Source: Oscillatoria sp. CS-180
GTDB lineage: Bacteria; Cyanobacteriota; Cyanobacteriia; Phormidesmidales; Phormidesmidaceae
Assembly: GCF_028330965.1 (NCBI RefSeq)
Contig: NZ_JAQMUB010000067.1
Location: forward strand, 62,001 to 126,000
Reading direction: 5' to 3'
DNA: 64,000 bases
The notes under the pieces are model-generated. The model was not told the origin of the DNA. It searched no databases and saw nothing but the letters and a program-made list of their open reading frames with translations. Positions 62,901 through 64,000 of the stretch are shown here, piece by piece. How positions within the stretch are numbered: position 1 is the stretch's first letter; each line of letters starts with the position of its first letter. Made by a program: the position numbers and the translations under genes.

Positions 62901-63588
62901 CGGTTAACGCTATTTGCCCACCTGGTGCGGTCAGTATCCCCGTGTTGTTCAGCGTGCCGCCTTGCAGAATGAGGGACTGCTGATCGCCCACAGTAAGTGC
63001 AGCCCGATTGTCGATAGTGCGATCGCGGCTATTGGCACCAAACTGAATGCCTGGCACAACGCTGAGGGTTAGCAACGGCGGCGCCTCGGGCTGAACAGCG
63101 CTGAAAAGATAGTCTTCGACCCAAACGGAATCGGCTGTGGTGGCGGCAAACGAACCGACAAGGTCCAACTCAGCTGTTTCCCCAAACAAGATGCCATTAG
63201 GATTGATAAGCGTTAGGTTTGCTGCTCCCTCAACGCCTAAAGTGCCAAAGATGCCAGACGCTTGATCGCCCGTCACTCGCATCAGGATATCCGTGATGCT
63301 GTCAGGATTGGCAAAGTAAACCTGCTGTCCTGCTGCCACATTAAAGTCTGAAAAGCTGTGAAATAGGACTGTTCCCCGAGCTGCTCCCCCTTCTAGTCGT
63401 AGTCGTTCCGGTGCTTCAATGATGGTTGACTGCTCTGGTCCAAGAGTCGTATCGGGCTGAACTTGAGCGATCGCTGTACTCGACCAGCTTTGAAAGGTAA
63501 CAGCACTGAGTCCACCTAGGGCGATCGCTCGAACCCATCTGGATTGGGAACGGTTGCAGCGACAAGACAGACTCACGAAACTAACCAT
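59968..63588 (-). CDS. filamentous haemagglutinin-type secreted protein (TpsA family)
   Basis: The 1206-residue protein has a long signal peptide (about 1-41, ending STAIAQ). The TPS secretion domain follows at about 45-180 with the NPNGI motif (129-133) and FNVAAGQQVYFANP. The rest is a repeated beta-helix (GN.TL...QL...GG..I.T.TFG.G.AG.L.V), ending with a short tail containing MARCAAPANDD and the Cys-bearing TVDCDNLSAWAE. Such proteins cross the outer membrane through a TpsB pore, usually encoded nearby; none is in this window. It lies 1 bp ahead of the CHAT gene, so co-production is certain. Its role may be adhesion or competition. Confidence 0.93.
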   Translation of the reverse strand: MVSFVSLSCRCNRSQSRWVRAIALGGLSAVTFQSWSSTAIAQVQPDTTLGPEQSTIIEAPERLRLEGGAARGTVLFHSFSDFNVAAGQQVYFANPDSITDILMRVTGDQASGIFGTLGVEGAANLTLINPNGILFGETAELDLVGSFAATTADSVWVEDYLFSAVQPEAPPLLTLSVVPGIQFGANSRDRTIDNRAALTVGDQQSLILQGGTLNNTGILTAPGGQIALTGDVVNTPGTLRTASSDGNGGAVTVSALGETTLGSVDSRGLRGIGGDIDVTSQNRSMTVNGNLQTDGNEQAGNMTLVAPGQIAIDGDLTADAVGPAGDITLQAGEDLALRSPEPLFSRGNLRSQGSVSGAISLSSGGTLSADSFHVRGRTSGDGIGGDIRLNARRIELDQSVVSNLTRDESQLLLGFEQNGVGGSVVVEAVEDIILQDSGLFANADYGTADSGDLTLNAQRLEMRRDPDFTFPFLGGFGLATVADLESTGNTGDLQVTVTDSIRLTGPFPGPFTPTLEEIQILIDVSQGLFLGSPIYTIAFGGGNSGDLTLQTGQLILEDGGGVATSAFFGSGGELRVEADAITLRGLASIGTGTSAFGESAGNLDIRANHLTLTDGAAIATSSLGAGQAGNLSLTVQQLNVFEGSAISTATFGRGDAGRLTVDASDQVTILGTNADGSFASAIAANSYGEGNAATLDITTDQLVVQDGGRILTTTSGSGAGADIRLDVNTLQLDQGQINASSTTGQRGGDIQIQARDSVELVGDGSNRAIQQVVAPDFGDALTIEDSFQGILTISTNDGAAGSIQITTPQMVARNGALVSTTTFDQGTGGDIDIMSNTLQLDNAFLATGTFGNAASGNITLQTRQLQASGGSQAITTTFGLGQAGNLTVIASESIDLIDPSDTGIASGLFASSFQVATGSGGDISVATGDFRILDGATVTVSGEGEGDAGNVDIAARSLLLDRGFVTATSASGEGGNLNFQIDDLLLLRNGSLISTTAGLAGAGGNGGNITFSDGFIVAIPEEDSDITADAFEGRGGNVSIATEGLFGIEFRDRLTPLSDITASSRFGLDGEVTIELFNPDLQIADLELPTLTPTEALIMARCAAPANDDSTFVVTGRGGLPTDPRQTLSGQVIVQDWRRSTSEPSSVTSNPLPAAGAATETMPETLVIVEAQGWQTDEDGNLWLTAEANQSAISTVDCDNLSAWAE

Positions 63589-63917
63589 ATCTTTAGTCTC
63601 TAAAGGAATTGACTAGACTTTGCTAATTGTAGGCAAGGTTTAGCAGCAGAGAATAGCGATCTTTCTAGGGTTCATTTTTACCTACAAATACAGCACGGAA
63701 TCACTTTAAAAAGCAATAAAAAGTGAGATAAAGGTGCATTCTTCATCAGACTTAACATACAAAAAGCATAAAAAGTAAGAAAGGTAAGCTCATCGCAAAA
63801 GCCTGAGTATAGATGGTTGTGTATCAAGTTTGATCTTGATAGTTTGATGTAGGCTTTCAACTGCCAGAAAGCGCTGCAATCTACTCTGTTTTGAAATTGG
63901 TTAAGAGGTTCTCTCCC
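63589..63917. other. spacer between divergent genes
   Basis: The 329 bp are AT-rich and contain no supported gene or repeat. Promoters of the TpsA-type operon (-) and of the cut gene at the window end (+) must lie here. Confidence 0.4.
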
Positions 63918-64000
63918 ATGGCTGAAAATAACGGCAACATTGTTTCGCTGAACAATCTAGATGCATTGAGTTTTGACAGTTTTGGCCGCGATCCAAACCG
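63918..64000 (+). CDS. N-terminus of an unidentified protein (cut by window end)
   Basis: An ATG at 63918 opens 27 codons (MAENNGNIVSLNNLDALSFD, then SFGRDPN) up to the end of the window. A weak AGAGG site lies about 10 bases upstream. The start is polar, with no signal peptide. I do not recognise it, and the visible part is too short to classify. Confidence 0.4.
   Translation, partial: MAENNGNIVSLNNLDALSFDSFGRDPN

Overview
The window is chromosomal DNA from a cyanobacterium, probably filamentous. The evidence is the frequent HIP1 octamer GCGATCGC inside and between genes, and gene families that are typical of cyanobacteria: paired Uma2 proteins, an slr1658/slr1659-type regulator pair, a CuA-less alternate respiratory oxidase, TpsA/CHAT/DUF928 genes, AAA-like/CHASE2 proteins, and an amidase resembling the hormogonium protein TftA. 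No rRNA, tRNA, CRISPR array, complete insertion sequence or phage gene was seen. About 44 genes are supported, two of them cut by the window ends.

Layout. 1-9.5 kb: a cut SpoIID-like protein, a cell-wall amidase, two tandem MscS channels, a GH15 glucoamylase-type enzyme, an FAD/Rieske oxidoreductase and a DUF2993 protein. 9.9-17.3 kb: a membrane-anchored Ser/Thr kinase, a YdcF-type protein with a zinc ribbon, and a polysaccharide export pair (outer-membrane Wza-like protein and Wzc-like tyrosine autokinase). 17.5-24.7 kb: a four-gene NHLM/NHLP-type peptide exporter (ABC, C39-peptidase ABC, very short HlyD-like adaptor, double cNMP-binding protein). Opposite to it lies a short gene for a double-glycine leader peptide whose core is two identical 13-residue repeats. 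25-31 kb: a DM13 protein, a dienelactone hydrolase, two Uma2 proteins, a DUF4241 protein and a GMC oxidoreductase.

31-35.6 kb: a heme-copper oxidase operon (two DUF2231 membrane proteins, then subunits II, I and III). Subunit II lacks every cysteine of the CuA site, so this is most likely the alternate respiratory terminal oxidase. 36-39.4 kb: a second, different pair of MscS-type channels. 39.5-46.4 kb: a signalling cluster of an EF-hand protein, a duplicated membrane protein, two TRAP-type solute-binding proteins without permease genes, a HAMP/SpoIIE phosphatase, an RsbW-like kinase and a STAS-like protein. 46.5-52.6 kb: a glutamine-amidotransferase-like protein, then a CHASE2/AAA-like protein paired with an HTH/AAA-like protein. 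53.3-56 kb: a large secreted-type nucleoside hydrolase / GDSL esterase fusion. 56.3-63.6 kb: a TpsA (filamentous haemagglutinin type), CHAT-TPR protease-like and DUF928 operon.

The non-coding DNA carries structure of its own. One dispersed imperfect palindrome of about 105 bp occurs six times, with two pairs each bracketing a single gene. One copy is interrupted by a 193-bp MITE-like element, and removing that element restores the ancestral repeat. Other repeats are two about-110-bp elements with terminal inverted repeats, a 32-bp perfect tandem duplication across a stop codon, and a pair of 21-bp inverted arms. The most promising candidate for an undescribed system is the exporter plus repeat-core peptide at 17.5-24.7 kb. 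No modification enzyme is encoded near it, and the two core repeats differ at DNA level only by synonymous changes.
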